64,000 nt of DNA, taken from contig OZ017796.1 in assembly GCA_963969395.1 (NCBI GenBank), positions 6,822,501 through 6,886,500 on the forward strand, given 5' to 3'. Shown here one piece after another: positions 47,876-59,487 of this stretch. The notes beneath the pieces were generated by a model. It was not told where the DNA came from. It made no database searches and saw only the letters and a list, made by a program, of their open reading frames with translations. Numbering within the stretch: position 1 is the stretch's first letter; every line of letters starts with the position of its first letter. Source of the stretch: Pseudoscleropodium purum (taxonomy: Eukaryota; Streptophyta; Bryopsida; Hypnales; Brachytheciaceae). Position numbers and translations under genes: made by a program.

Positions 47876-50800
47876 ATGCCTCTCGTGAGGTATGAGTTGC
47901 GGTGCGAGCACAGTTTGGCCAACCCGGAGTTGTTTCGCTCCGCGGCTCGCGATGACCCCGAGGGTTTACTGGAGGGCTTGGCCATGGCCGGACTGGTTGG
48001 CATTGTTCGGCAGCTTGGGGATCTTGCGGAGTATGTTACATTGTGTCCTTACTTCGTCCATTCCAATGTGCTCTTGACAAGTCATGTACGAACTCTTGGT
48101 AGTAGTAGTGGTAGTGCCAGTTGTATTTAGGATTATTTATGACGATGCGCTCTCGGTCTACGGAGTGTGGAAATGGTACTGAGAAGTTTTGTGTTGTGAG
48201 GGAAAAGGTTTGCAGCCGAAGTTTTCCGGGACCTGCATGAGGAGTTCGTGTCTGTAGGGGGACGGGCACATGATTTAACTGTGCGAGTGCAACAGCTGGA
48301 GGCGGAGTTGCCCGCTGTGGAGAAGGCTTTGCTTTCAGAACCGAATCAGCTCCGTTTTGCTTACACTAATGGTACAAATACCCTGCACTTGAAGTGGAAA
48401 ATATGGTCCTGTGCTAGACCAACGACTTGTTTACCATTTACGTCTCTTTGGAGCAACTTGCATAAGATTTGAGCCTTGGAGCGGGGCGTTTAGACAATGC
48501 TTCGGTTCAACTATTTTTTGGAAATTTATTCTGCTATTAGTCTTGATTTTTGTATTCTCGGACTGGAAAATCAGGCGCGGATTGGCATGCAAGCATACGA
48601 AGTGATCAGAACCATTGTACCTCTGGTGAATTACCACGTTTTGTCCGCAATTTCTATCAAGAATGCCGAGGACCACCTCGTCTTTTCCTTCTTGATAAGT
48701 ATGTATCTGAACTGGGGGACTAAGCCGTATTTCAATTGATAGCGCGTTTTTAGTAGTTGCTTTACAGGGAAAGGTACTTGTTTCTTGACATAAGAGAAGT
48801 GACATCGTTTTGTGGTTTAGAGCATCTCCGGTCTATAATTATATTAGACCAATTTGTGCTGGGTCTTCGTTACTTTCCATTACCACTGTCTGATCAACGT
48901 AGATATATTTCGGGTTAAGCCTATTTCTTCTCTGATAATGGACTATCACAGTGCCTACAAACATATTTTGTTCAAATTCCTCATCATCGAGTTCTCCATT
49001 AGTCTTCTCGCTGATGCCCGAGACCTGGATACAGGTTCGATGTGGCAGGGGCAGGGGCCTGCTTAAAGAGATATTCAGATCCTTCATTCTTTAAGCTGGA
49101 ATGGGCTAGCTCGGAGCTCATGAAGGCCCAACGAGCCCAACGTGATAAGAAAGCACGACGAGAAAAGGTGTGAGACCTACTTAGGCTCTTAGCTTGTAGA
49201 GCTATTGCCTTTTCCCGCATTCTCGGTTTATTTCTGTCCTGAACTACCTCAGTGTGCTAGTGATGTAATTTAGTTGGATGGACAAGAGTTCGGACTGCTT
49301 GTTACTTGTGCCTAAATCACTATGAATTTCAGAAAAAGGGCAGGCGACGGAAGACTGGGCAGCCTATTGCTGCGATAAATCAAATTCCAGCTAGGTATTT
49401 CTCTATAGCCCACTAATAATTTAGAAATCATTTATCTGTCTGTTTATCGCTGAATTGTTTATCTCAAGACGCTGAATGATAGCTATTTCTGACCTGTTAA
49501 CTTTCAAGAGTACCTTGGGCATCTGGGGCCTGCTAATTGTATTGGAATTGTTACGAGTAATTTCATGCATTCATAACTTGTGCAATATTTTCTGTAACGT
49601 TGAAAGTCATCTCCTTTCTCCGAGCAGGGTACGATATTCTTCAGCCAGCTTAGACGATCTGGATAGTCTTTCTCATCTCTTGGCTCCAACTCTGAAGAAT
49701 GAGGTTGGTTCATCATCTCCTAACCAAGGCGCAAGGAATGAAAGTGGAACGCAAACACAAAGAAGGTCTAATCTGGGTCCCCAAAATAAGGTGATTGGAG
49801 GTCCTTTGCCACCTACAGGTACCTCACCTGCTCGAGCTGAAGGAGGAGCACCTTCAGAGTCGGTAAACATCAGTGTCAAGGATATTGAAGCTAATGCATC
49901 TGGGAAGTTTTATCAGCCCACTGAAACGGAGAACGTCGCTGAGAGCATGGCGGGCAAAATTTCCAAGATTATTGAGACAGAGGATTGTGACGCTATGCCC
50001 CCTGTTGGACTTCTTCCCAGGAATGTGGACAATAAAAGGCCCAAGGGTGCAGACGAGTTGATAATTTCAGATTCTGATGTTGAGGCCTTAAGCAACGGAG
50101 TTGCTGGAGAGGGTCTTGAAGGAGACGTGATGGGGCGTACTGGAAATGCTCTTCGAGGAATACCAAGTGGAAATATCATATCGTCTGTGAGAGAAGGATT
50201 AAACCATGGTAATGGTCAAAGCAGTGTGCCTGATGTCCCACCTAAGGGGAGCGCCATTCTGGATGCCAAAGAGGAAGTAAAATCTAGTGACTTGAGAACA
50301 CCATCTAGTAGTGTCCCTGATGGCACTGGTTCGCAAGAAGATCCGATAAAACCAAGTTCAATAGATGCTCGGGCTCCAGGGCAGTCGTTAGGAAAAGTTT
50401 CGCGAAGAAACTTTGTTGATGCCAAGGAGGCACATGTTATTGCAGCTAGATTTCCAAAGCAGAATTCGGAAAGGTCTAGCAGCGGTATCAGGGACTTGGC
50501 TAATGCACCAGCTGGGAATCTGTTACAGTCTTTGGCAAACCTTAAGAATCTAACTCAGCGGTCAGTCCCTGGCCACGGTGCAGGTGAGCAGCAGCCGAAG
50601 CACAGTGTTACTGAGACTCCTGCAGGTGACGGTTCTGCTCCTGCTGCTGCTGCTAGAAGTGATGGGTCGCTGTTGTCAGCTTCCAGGGGCGAGCTTCATG
50701 GTAGACATCTATCGGATAGTAAGAAACTGGGCAACAACGCGGTTGATACCAGTGATGTTTCAAGTAATCTTGAGAAGACGGTTAACAATCCACCCGCCCT

Positions 50801-53800
50801 CCCACCTATTCGAATCGAGGAGATACTTACCAATGAGGACGAACCACTTATGATCTCATCGCAATGCTCTTCTCCAGGACAAGATGACCTTCGACCTAGT
50901 ATCTCAATGCTTTCTAGACTGTCATATTCCAGTGAATTGATGCCAGTCTCTAGTGGCTCTGAACCAGATTCCCCAGTTTCACCAAACTCTCCTCCCTTCA
51001 ACGCGCTCTATTCACCACCTGGGTCACCGTCCAGAATCTTAGGGGGCATGGTTGAATCGCCCACAGGAATCTACGTGGGTTCGTATCCACGAACTCCAGA
51101 TCGTCGCGGTTACAGCAGTTCGCAGTCGGAGATCCCTGTCCTTTGTCTGTCTCCTAGATCAAAATTGGCTTCATCCTTTCAAGGAGATCATGCTGCTCCT
51201 TCGCGCCCTCCTCCTCCCCTTCCTATTGTAATTCGAATTCCTGAAATGCCTTCCCAGTTCGACAATACGCAGGAATTCAGTTCTATGGAATCTGATTTAC
51301 CCTCCCCCTCATTGGATCTTCTGACAAGTCCAGAGGCGGATGGCGTGCCTTCTCAATCAAATGGAGGAACTAACAATCTTCCCAGTGCTCGGGAGAATGC
51401 AGAAGTAGTGCATGCAGAGCCTGCAGGTGGGAGTGCTGACAACCCTGACCTACTGGCTCATTTGGAGGTACCTTCTGAACGTACGGAACACTTCCAATCT
51501 TCAGTGGCAGATTTGGAAGCAGAAGGCCTATCTCCAAGTACCACATCAGCTCCTCCTGTTGCTGAGCATTTGAAGTCGTCCTTACCATCTTCATTGGATT
51601 ATTCAGAGTCAGCTGCTACACAGCCTTCGTTGAAGAGTTTCGTTAACTTAGATCCTACGGAATCGAGAAGTGTGGACGGACTTACGTCGAGTATTGACGA
51701 TTCATTACCGACCCCAGTTGGAGAGTTTGAAGCCTATTCTGTCTCTGAACCTCTTCAAGGTTCCGCATCTAGTGGAATATCGGTACAGCACACACGGGGT
51801 TCCCTTCAGCAAGCTTTGAATACTACTCCTTTTAGTATTTCTGTGGAAGGTGAAGAAAGTGAACCTTCAAGTCCTACAGGAAGTGTTATTATTAAAGATA
51901 CTCCAAGCGCACCAGGAAGCCCTGAATCAAATTATTATTCTGAGAGTGATCCAGAGATCGATGAATACCATCCTTCACATTGTAAGCCTGTGTCACCTCG
52001 TTCAATCACGCATGCGTTGGAGGATGTTATAAGTCACAGGGAAAATGGCAGTGGTGATATTAGTTTACGAGAGAACCTCATGTTCGAGTCATCTGAGAGT
52101 AGGCCAACTGCTGCCGTCCAAGAGACTGGATTCGCGAACTCTGTGTCAGAAGATTTAGTTGGAGCTGCTCGTATTGTTCCAGAGGATCGTGTGGAAGCCA
52201 TGGCAGCACTTACTTCAACACAACTTGAAAATTCCCATGAGGTAAGCTACGTTTTGGGTGCAACTGATCGATTTATACTCTATACAGCGCCACTTTGGAA
52301 TTTTTGGTTGTGCAAGCCTGTCGATTCGTTTATCCAATATGGGTAGTGTGCATTTGTTAAAGTCTAGGCTTTTAAAGTAGAGATTATCCCCTGTCGGACC
52401 AAAAGACTCAAATCGGGCCTCATGCTCTTTCAGCAGAATTGAGTACGTCATGTGTCGACTTTAGTTTAGATCCAATTTTATCTATTTCTGACCAACATTT
52501 GTAATGTTCTTCACTGATTCCTGTGATAGAAAGTTTTTTTCCCATCTGAATTTTGTTTACAATTTGATCAATCGAATTTGCCGATCTATGAATCCTTGGC
52601 CCTTAGCGGATAAGTGTAATGAATTGTTCCGTTATTTGTTGTGCAGGAAATATCGTTGCAGGGTCCTAGCAGCGCACTGCATAGCCTAGAAGGAACCACT
52701 CTTAGACCCATTCCAGTCACAACATCAGATCTTAAATCTCAGAAGAGCTCTGCATCGAATTCTCCTGCGGATGCTCCGCCCAGGAAGAATTCTATTGCTG
52801 CGAAAGACGAAGAAGCGGCACCAACTTTAGAGTGGACAGGAAGATCTCGACCCGAGTCGCCATCCAAATCTGAAATCAGAGTACCATCTGGGAGATCTGC
52901 CTCGAATTCACCCCCAACTTCCCCACCCAAGTTCTTGGATCAGGCCAGTTCTTTGAGGTGGCGGGGACGATCGGACCCCGCTTCTTTCCAACCGAACTTC
53001 TCACTCCCACCTAATCTAGTCTGCCGGTCAGAGACTAGCTCTCCACCTTGTTCACCTCCTCCACCGTCAGACTTGGAGTCTATAAAGCAATGGGACGAAG
53101 TGTCAGAGGTTTCAACTAGTTCAGATTCTTCAGAACGGTCCGCAGAAGAAGCTGTCAACGTCGAAGTCTATCGTTTTCCAGACTCACGTCTTCCTCCGGA
53201 CTCACCTGCAATGTCGGAAGAGGGTGACCGTTTGTCAAAACGAGCATCTGATGAAGAGGACGATCGTTTGTCAAATGGAGCACCTGATGAAGAGGGTGAT
53301 CGTTTGTTAAATGGAGCACCTGATGAAGAGGGTGATCGTTTGTCAAATGGAGCACCTGATGAAGAGGGTGATCGTTTGTCAAATGGAGCACCTGATGAAG
53401 AGGGTGATCGTTTGTCAAATGGAGCACCTGATGAAGAGGGTGATCGTTTGTCAAAACGGGCATCTGATGATGACGCCGATCGTTTGTCAAAACGAGCATC
53501 TGAGGAAGAGGCCGATCGTTTGTCAAAACGAGCATCTGATGAAGAGGACGATCATTTGTCAAAACGAGCATCTGATGAAGGGGGTGATCACTTGTCAAAA
53601 GGAGCATCTGATGAAGAGGGTGATCGTTTGGCAAATTTAGCATCTGATGAAGAGGATGTTGTTGCGGCACACCAGGAACAGGAAATGGCAGAGCCAGCTA
53701 CAGAGAGATCAGGTTCTCAACTCCCCGCGGAGAAGCTGTCATCTGAAGCTCTCTCATCCGCACTGGATGGCTCCTATGATGGTCATCCACCTAGTGAGAC

Positions 53801-54569
53801 AGTATCGAAGCCCTCTACCATCGAGGTTTCTACTGAATATATATCGTCAGACACACAGGTGCCCAGTAGGCAACCTTCAGCTCTCGTAAGTCAAACGAAT
53901 ACGAATGAAGCACACGAGGCTCCACCCCTTCCTCCACTACCAGGGTCCGCGGACGCTCCTCCAGATGCATTGGCAGCTGCCAAAGCTCACCATGACTGGA
54001 ACATGGTAAGCATGCTCTGGAATCTACTACACCCAGTTGATGTCTTTTTGCGAGCTGTGTGGTTGGAAGATTCACTGTGTCTTCAAGTAGCTTTGACAAC
54101 TTTGAATTTTTTATTGATATTTCCGTTTTACTTTCTCATATTGGTGTCTTTGCTGGCAAGTTGGTATGCTTAAACCTGTGTTTTCTGGATTGCAGATGAA
54201 AGCGATGTCTTTTCAGGACCCTGATCATAGACAATATTCGCCTCCAGGTGGAAGACCCGTATTGCTCGAGGAGATGGAACGGAAGGATCCTATTATCCGA
54301 CCTTCTGCAAATATCAATGTTGCTGCTATTCTGGAGAAAGCAAATGCTATTCGACAGGTACATCGGCTTGTGTTTTGCACTTTAATGTTTCTGATTGCGC
54401 CACTGCTAATACTTGATTTTAGTGTAAGAATTCACCACAAAGCAGTTGCTCTTGTGCGCAGTTTTAGGAACCTAGAAGAGTTTCTGACACTTTTTTTCCA
54501 ATGGACTGTTAGGCTTTTGTTGGAAGCGATGATGAAGGGGACGACGAGGATGACTGGAGTGATTCGTAA
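47876..54569 (+). CDS. SCAR: SCAR/WAVE protein, activator of the Arp2/3 complex
   Basis: Nine exons give 1609 aa: 47876-48030, 48208-48371, 48575-48698, 49035-49167, 49333-49394, 49628-52241, 52647-54005, 54196-54357 and 54513-54569. All junctions are GT-AG and in phase. Residues 1-192 are the SCAR homology domain (starts MPLVRYELR; contains LLEGLAMAGLVGIVRQLGDL, LPRFVRNFYQECRGPPRLFL and ACLKRYSDPSFF), followed by a basic stretch (KKARREKKKGRRRK). A long Ser/Pro-rich middle (213-1500) is disordered and carries a 12-residue repeat. The C-terminus is a WCA unit: short proline runs, a divergent WH2-like helix (LLEEMERKDPIIRPS), the central helix VAAILEKANAIRQAF and an acidic end with the key Trp (DDEDDWSDS). 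In plants SCAR works within the SCAR/WAVE complex downstream of ROP GTPases to nucleate branched actin at the plasma membrane. It appears intact. The start is fixed by the conserved MPLVR. Confidence 0.97.
53229..53660 (+). repeat. 36-bp tandem repeat, 12 units, coding
   Basis: Twelve in-frame units of 36 bp in exon 7 of SCAR encode variants of RLSNGAPDEEGD and RLSKRASDEEDD. Units 2-6 are almost identical and belong to the NGAP type; units 1 and 7-11 are of the KRAS type; unit 12 is decayed. The pattern shows recent homogenised expansion inside an older array. The encoded part is highly acidic with regular Arg or Lys and predicted disorder; function unknown. Confidence 0.95.
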
Positions 54570-55589
54570 TATTAACCCCCGAAGGACTCAGCAACCTGAT
54601 TTGAGTTGATGGTTGTTCCATACTTTCGTTACTCATGATGAAAAGCATTTTGGACTGTTTTTTTAGAAGTATCTCAACAAGATGTATTTACTATGCAATG
54701 GTTAGATTTGACATTACTAGAATGTGTATTTCCTAGAGAATTGTGCAAATAGAAGAAAGTGATATTTAGAATGTGATATTTAGACTGAGTTGACTGTACC
54801 CAACAAAATATTTCCAAAAAATTAGTACAATTACGTCATCTCATTTCAAATCCATTCCAAAAAAAGTCGTAATATTGTATGTAATTGAATTTAGAAGGAA
54901 TTTAAGAATTCAAATATTAATTTATTAAAGTATTGGTGATGCTGGGTTACGTAGCGTCAGTTGGGAGCAAGGTACAAGTATGACGAGTGGTTGTGTAGAA
55001 ACAGCACTGTTTCAGAAGCAACTATTGGTGTAGTAATCGACATTGTTTCTTGTCACATTTGTGTTTAAATTTTCATGTAAGTTATTTATGAACATTCGAA
55101 GAGTTTGTGGCAAGAAGAATGTGCACATACGTGATAATCATCCTTAAGGGATGTGACTTTAAAGTCTCTTTCTGGTCCCACTGCCAACATCTCAAAGGCT
55201 TATATCTCAAAGTATATATTATGAGATTAGAGCAAACTTAAGAGAAATTCAACACAAGTTTACGAAATAGGACATGACACTATTAACACTAGACCCCTGA
55301 AATATTTCAATCCCCATTGGTTGCTTCAAAGTCTTAACTCTTTATCTCTCATTAGTCCCAAAAATCAGACACAGTGCTTTGTTGAACAAAATTCTAGTTC
55401 AAATTCCCAAACAGATGTACTCGTAGGTGGCAGGAACAATGTTGTCGGAGTTTTTTTCTAAGCAACAGAATGCTCTTTCTATATGTTTCAAAAGAAATTC
55501 ATCAATATGGGAGGCAGCCCATTTAGGACTGATGCCCCATTTTGGCAATATAGACTATTTTCTTTCTATGCACAAGACATGAGCAACAA
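54570..55589. other. 3' flank of SCAR and spacer
   Basis: 3' untranslated sequence and terminator presumably lie in the first few hundred bases; no strong AATAAA was found. The rest is AT-rich spacer without gene signals. Confidence 0.45.
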
Positions 55590-56530
55590 TTAACCCCTAA
55601 AGGACCATTGTCCCTTCAAGGGACAAATGGGATTTGGGGTAGGTACCTATGGGCTGAAATTATTTCTTGACTTTTTGAAACTTTTTTTGAAGATAGGAGA
55701 TTTGATTGGCTTCATGGTAATATAATTTTTTTCCAATTGGCCGCTGGGAATAAAAGTTATGCCCAAATAAGTGCAAAACAGGGAATGAGGGAGAGAAGGA
55801 GGGAGGTAGGAAAAAAATTTCAAAATTTCAATTTAAAATTAACTGTTTTTTTTTTCCTCATAGATTATATTTTTTTGCATATGGAAAGCTTTTATTCATT
55901 ACATTTGAATTCTTTATAAGAAAGTTATGGACAATCTTGTTTTTCAGGCAATTAGAGCATCTTTTTGAAAAAATTACTTATAGGATTCATTTTTGAATGC
56001 AATTTTTACAATTTTTTCAAGAAAAAAATTTTCACATGGTTTATGTTGCTTGCTAAAACAATCTCACTATTGGGATTAGTACATTTTAATTCTATTTTAA
56101 AGATATTAATAATTTAAATTTTCCTTCTATCTCATACCTACTTCTACTTAATAATTTTTTAAAGAATAAAAATTAAGTTTTGTGAATTATTATTTTTTCC
56201 CCTAGACTCTCAACTCAATTCTATACCATAAAGATTTAAGGCTCAAAACTTTGTGATGCAAAAAATTTAAGTTAAAAATGTTCAAAGTAAAAAAATCTAG
56301 TCCCGCAATTTGCTGAAAAACTTGTTTTTTTAATTTTAAATGCAGATATCTTGCAATCTATGCGGTCAAAAATTCTGAATTTTTTTTCACATATTCTCAT
56401 ACTAGTTAGGTGCAAAATCCTATTATTAGATGTGAAAAAAAAAAATTTAATTTTAAAAAACTTTTGCTATAGAAATGGCAGTTTTGAGTGTTTTTTGGCA
56501 GAAAAAAGACCTTGGTCCTTTACAAGTTAA
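55590..56530 (+). mobile_element. TTAA-bounded element, subfamily G copy 2
   Basis: The left end is TTAACCCCTAAAGGACC and the right end is TTGGTCCTTTACAAGTTAA. 941 bp, collinear with 10048-10929. The sequence GTCCCTTCAAGGGAC just inside the left end makes a local palindrome. Non-coding. Confidence 0.8.
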
Positions 56531-56649
56531 GTATGGCACAATTTCCTACATAAGGGGCACATTATGATTGGCTTCAAAGACTCTCAATATTGCAACCAGC
56601 CCTTGGTTGGAAAGAGGATAGTCTAGGTAGTCTGCTCATAAAGCAACCA

Positions 56650-56905
56650 TTTAAGAACTGATTGCCTTTGGAGGGAAGCTAAATTCCTTAAAACAATTTT
56701 TAGCAAATTTTCAGAGAAAGAAAAAATGAAAATGGCATCTAATTCAAGTTGTTTCTTGTTTTTGGACTTTTGTGAAATTAGTTACAAATTTTTGAAGTTG
56801 AAATGCAGTGGTCACTAAAAGCAACCACCTCTTGAAATGTACACTACTGGTACATTGAAGAAAACAAAATGTACTTCTATATCATGATTGCTTTTTAGAA
56901 CATGG
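56650..56905. repeat. Repeat family I, copy 2
   Basis: Collinear with 7660-7910 (ATGGCATCTAATTCAAG, TTTTTGAAGTTGAAATGC, AAATGTACACTAC and AAAATGTACTTC). Non-coding; the element boundaries are unknown. Confidence 0.6.
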
Positions 56906-57451
56906 GCACATTTAGAACAGACTACTATGTATCACTAGAATGGAAGCAAGCCCATCTTCCACTAAAATTCACAGTAATTCTATGCTGCAGAAAAAAAATC
57001 TGAAAAATTATGCATACCTTCTGATGCCTATTTCTACACATGCAGAAATTTACCCTGTGAAAAAATCAGCCCTACAGATACCACAAATTGCTTATGTGGT
57101 CAGAAATGGGTCGACTCCCTTCGAGACATGGAGAAAAAACTCCGCCCTGGTGCATTAGAAATGATTGTTTGACATACAGCGCACCCTTGAGAGCGTATAA
57201 ATGGGGAACTAATCTCCTGGAGTTTCAAAGGGTCAGAAAACTACGAACAAATTTGCAGTACCTCTTGGCATTAATCCCTCTTTCAGTAGAATAGGATTAC
57301 CCTCTAAGACGCTGGTGGGAAATGTGACTTCCGAAACCATGTTCAAAATCCCAAGAGCATCTAAAGGTAAAGTAGAACACTACACTAGACCACAATTGCT
57401 GCTATCCCAAAGAAAAGTGGTGTAAAACTGAAATAAAGTATAACAGCAGGA
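56906..57451. other. Region downstream of the cytochrome b5 gene
   Basis: Somewhat GC-richer than intergenic DNA; probably includes the 3' untranslated part of the minus-strand cytochrome b5-like gene. Overlapping plus-strand open stretches (56940-57294) show no recognisable domain. Confidence 0.4.
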
Positions 57452-58882
57452 TTACTGAACAAGTTCTCCTATGTAGAAATCGTCAAGCATCTCAAAAACC
57501 TTCGTTCCATGTTGAGGCCTGCCAAGATGCACTGGTTAATACATGACTGACAATCCTCATATGAAGAAAACAGTGTTCTGTTAGAATTATGCTTTCAGAC
57601 ATCGTAAAGATAATCTTTTGGCATGATTTAGGGAGAGGCTTCCCTACGATCAAAGAAGGCTTTTCCATAATGAGGCCTCTGCATGATCCTCGAGACCATG
57701 ATTTATGGGGGAAATTCTCTTCATGATGCTGTCTAAAAGTTCATGAAACAGTCAATTTAATTGTGAAACCTAAACGAAGCATATGAAGTACGAGAAATGT
57801 TCTCTTCCTGATATAAAAGTTCATGAAACAGTCTAAATTTTCTGAAGAGCTGTCAGAAGCACCGAAAGTCGATTCTCATGCAACCAGCAACCCAAAGGGG
57901 AGGGACTATTTACCCAAAGAAGCCTTCTGTAGAGTCTGCACCGGCATTGTTCATGATGGCATCCCCACCCGGGTGCTCATCCACAAATGATGTCACGTCA
58001 TAAACCTGAACATAAACCCCACTAAATCACAAACATTTCAACAATCATAGAATTGTGAAAGTAATCAAGCACGGACTGATTAAATGTAAAGAGATGACAA
58101 ATGAAACGTCGCTAGTGAGATGCAACCGAAAATATCTAAAACTATCACCGCCAAAAGGGGTTCGCATTACTCAACCTTGTTCTTCAAAACAATCCAAAGA
58201 TCTGTCTTTTTGTTGTGTTTAGCAACCTCAGCTACTGAAAAGGGCCCCTCCCTCTGTTCAACACTCCCCACTTCAATAGCTTAGTTCAGTCAAATCCAAA
58301 CCCTAGTTGCAAATCCACCATGCTTCACAATTTAAGACAAGCTTCCAGGGAGGTTCTTACTATGAATCTTAAACCCAAATAAAAAAGCCCCTGATCGCAT
58401 TTCAGGTAACATAGCAAAACTATGCGACTGTAAGTCGTAATGCTCAGGCCCTGAGACCCTAAACCCTAAAACAGCTCTGTCACTATCCCTCGAAAAGTGT
58501 CAGGAAAATTTGGTACCCTAATTCCAAGGCTGACACAAATTGCGAGGAAAAGGGGGCAAGTGATTACGAGTCGGCAGTGCGTTCAGCACCTTCACAGTGG
58601 CATTGGCAGAGACCGACTTGTTAGTACCTGCAACATGCAAATCCACCTCGATTCTTCAGGTTTCGATGCAAGCCGATTCCATTTCCCAAAACTCTCAGAA
58701 TATCTTGAATGTAACCAAATACAAAAAGAAGCTTGAGCCTAGCCACAGCAGTGAAACGCAAAGGAAAGCAAGTGAGGCAGAGGGAGAAACTTACGAGTGT
58801 AAACAGGGACAAGAAAAGAGATGGAGATGAAGGCGGCCAGCACCACAGTCAACACCAAAGTCCAAACGAGGTTCACGTCCAT
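57452..58882 (-). CDS. CB5LP: Cytochrome b5-like protein with N-terminal membrane anchor
   Basis: Four exons on the minus strand: 58882-58795, 58234-58176, 58005-57914 and 57518-57452, GT-AG and in phase, 101 aa. Residues 5-26 are a hydrophobic membrane segment (LVWTLVLTVVLAAFISISFL). The haem domain follows: YTLAEVAKHNKKTDLWIV, VYDVTSFVDEHPGGDAI and FFGPQHGTKVFEML, ending DFYIGEL. H60 of HPGG and H83 of PQHG are the expected axial haem ligands. The anchor at the N-terminus rather than the C-terminus is the arrangement of the plant CB5LP type (about 120 aa), here with a very short linker. It should be a membrane-bound electron donor; its partner enzyme cannot be told. Exon 2 uses the acceptor TTTTCAG at 58235-58241, which gives the canonical YTLAEVAKHN. 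Intron 1 contains AAACCCTAAA at 58461-58470. Confidence 0.93.
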
Positions 58883-59123
58883 TGCGATCGTCTGCCGATC
58901 ACTGCAAGCTCAACAATGCCGCAATGAAACTATTCCAGCACCTTCAAAGCGTGTTTATCACAGGCACTCGGACGATCGGACACGCTTGGAGCATCTCTGC
59001 TGCGGGTCCCGCTTGAAGGCTGTGAAACTGAACTTCAGGGATGAAGACGAAGCTATTTAGGCTACATCCAGATTATGGACGAAACATCGTGTGCCAGCAT
59101 TCCATCGGGAACTAACCCCCGTC
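58883..59123 (-). promoter_or_regulatory. 5' flank of the cytochrome b5-like gene
   Basis: Short GC-richer leader and promoter region upstream (in minus direction) of the start codon at 58882. It is bounded only 240 bp away by a transposable element, so the proximal promoter is either compact or partly element-derived. Confidence 0.45.
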
Positions 59124-59484
59124 TTAGGGGCGCTTCACACATGGGCCGACCAAGTCGAGAGGCCGTGGGAGTTTATGGCCAAACTTTGGGCAAAAGTCCA
59201 AAGAAATGGGTAATGAATGGGCAATAAATGTGTAATTTGATAGACTCTCGACTAAAGTTTGGGTTGCCATAAAGTGGCGACTCAAACTTTGGTCAAGAGG
59301 TCGTCGAGAGGCCATTGCCACATAGGAGCTTGGATTTCCATGTAAGGACTTTGGAGGGCAACGGACTTTGGATTGTGCCGCCTTGTGTGAAGGGTCGAGA
59401 GGCCAAAGTCAGGGTTTTCTTAAATGTGATTGGTGGAAGCCGACGGATTCTCAACTTTGTGCCCATGTGTGAAGCGGCCCTTAA
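59124..59484. mobile_element. 361-bp TIR element next to the cytochrome b5 promoter
   Basis: The left end is TTAGGGGCGCTTCACACATG and the right end the inverse, CATGTGTGAAGCGGCCCTTAA; about 23 bp with two differences. The body repeats GTCGAGAGGCC three times and a further TTGTGTGAAGGGTCGAG. It is GC-richer than other elements here, so probably younger. Non-coding. Confidence 0.75.
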
Positions 59485-59487
59485 TGT

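Noticed and set aside
47292..48003. Long minus-strand open stretches over the SCAR leader and exon 1
   Set aside because: They arise from GC-rich composition, overlap the conserved SCAR start on the other strand, and resemble no known protein.
53155..53670. 171-residue open stretch on the minus strand through the SCAR repeat array
   Set aside because: It is the antisense shadow of the 36-bp repeat; a 36-bp period keeps all frames open together. It has no start context, family or splice support.
58242..58300. Upstream acceptors for exon 2 of the cytochrome b5-like gene
   Set aside because: The frame is open there, but the acceptors (AACTAAG, TTGAAG) lack a pyrimidine tract, while TTTTCAG at 58235-58241 is strong and yields the canonical YTLAEVAKHN.
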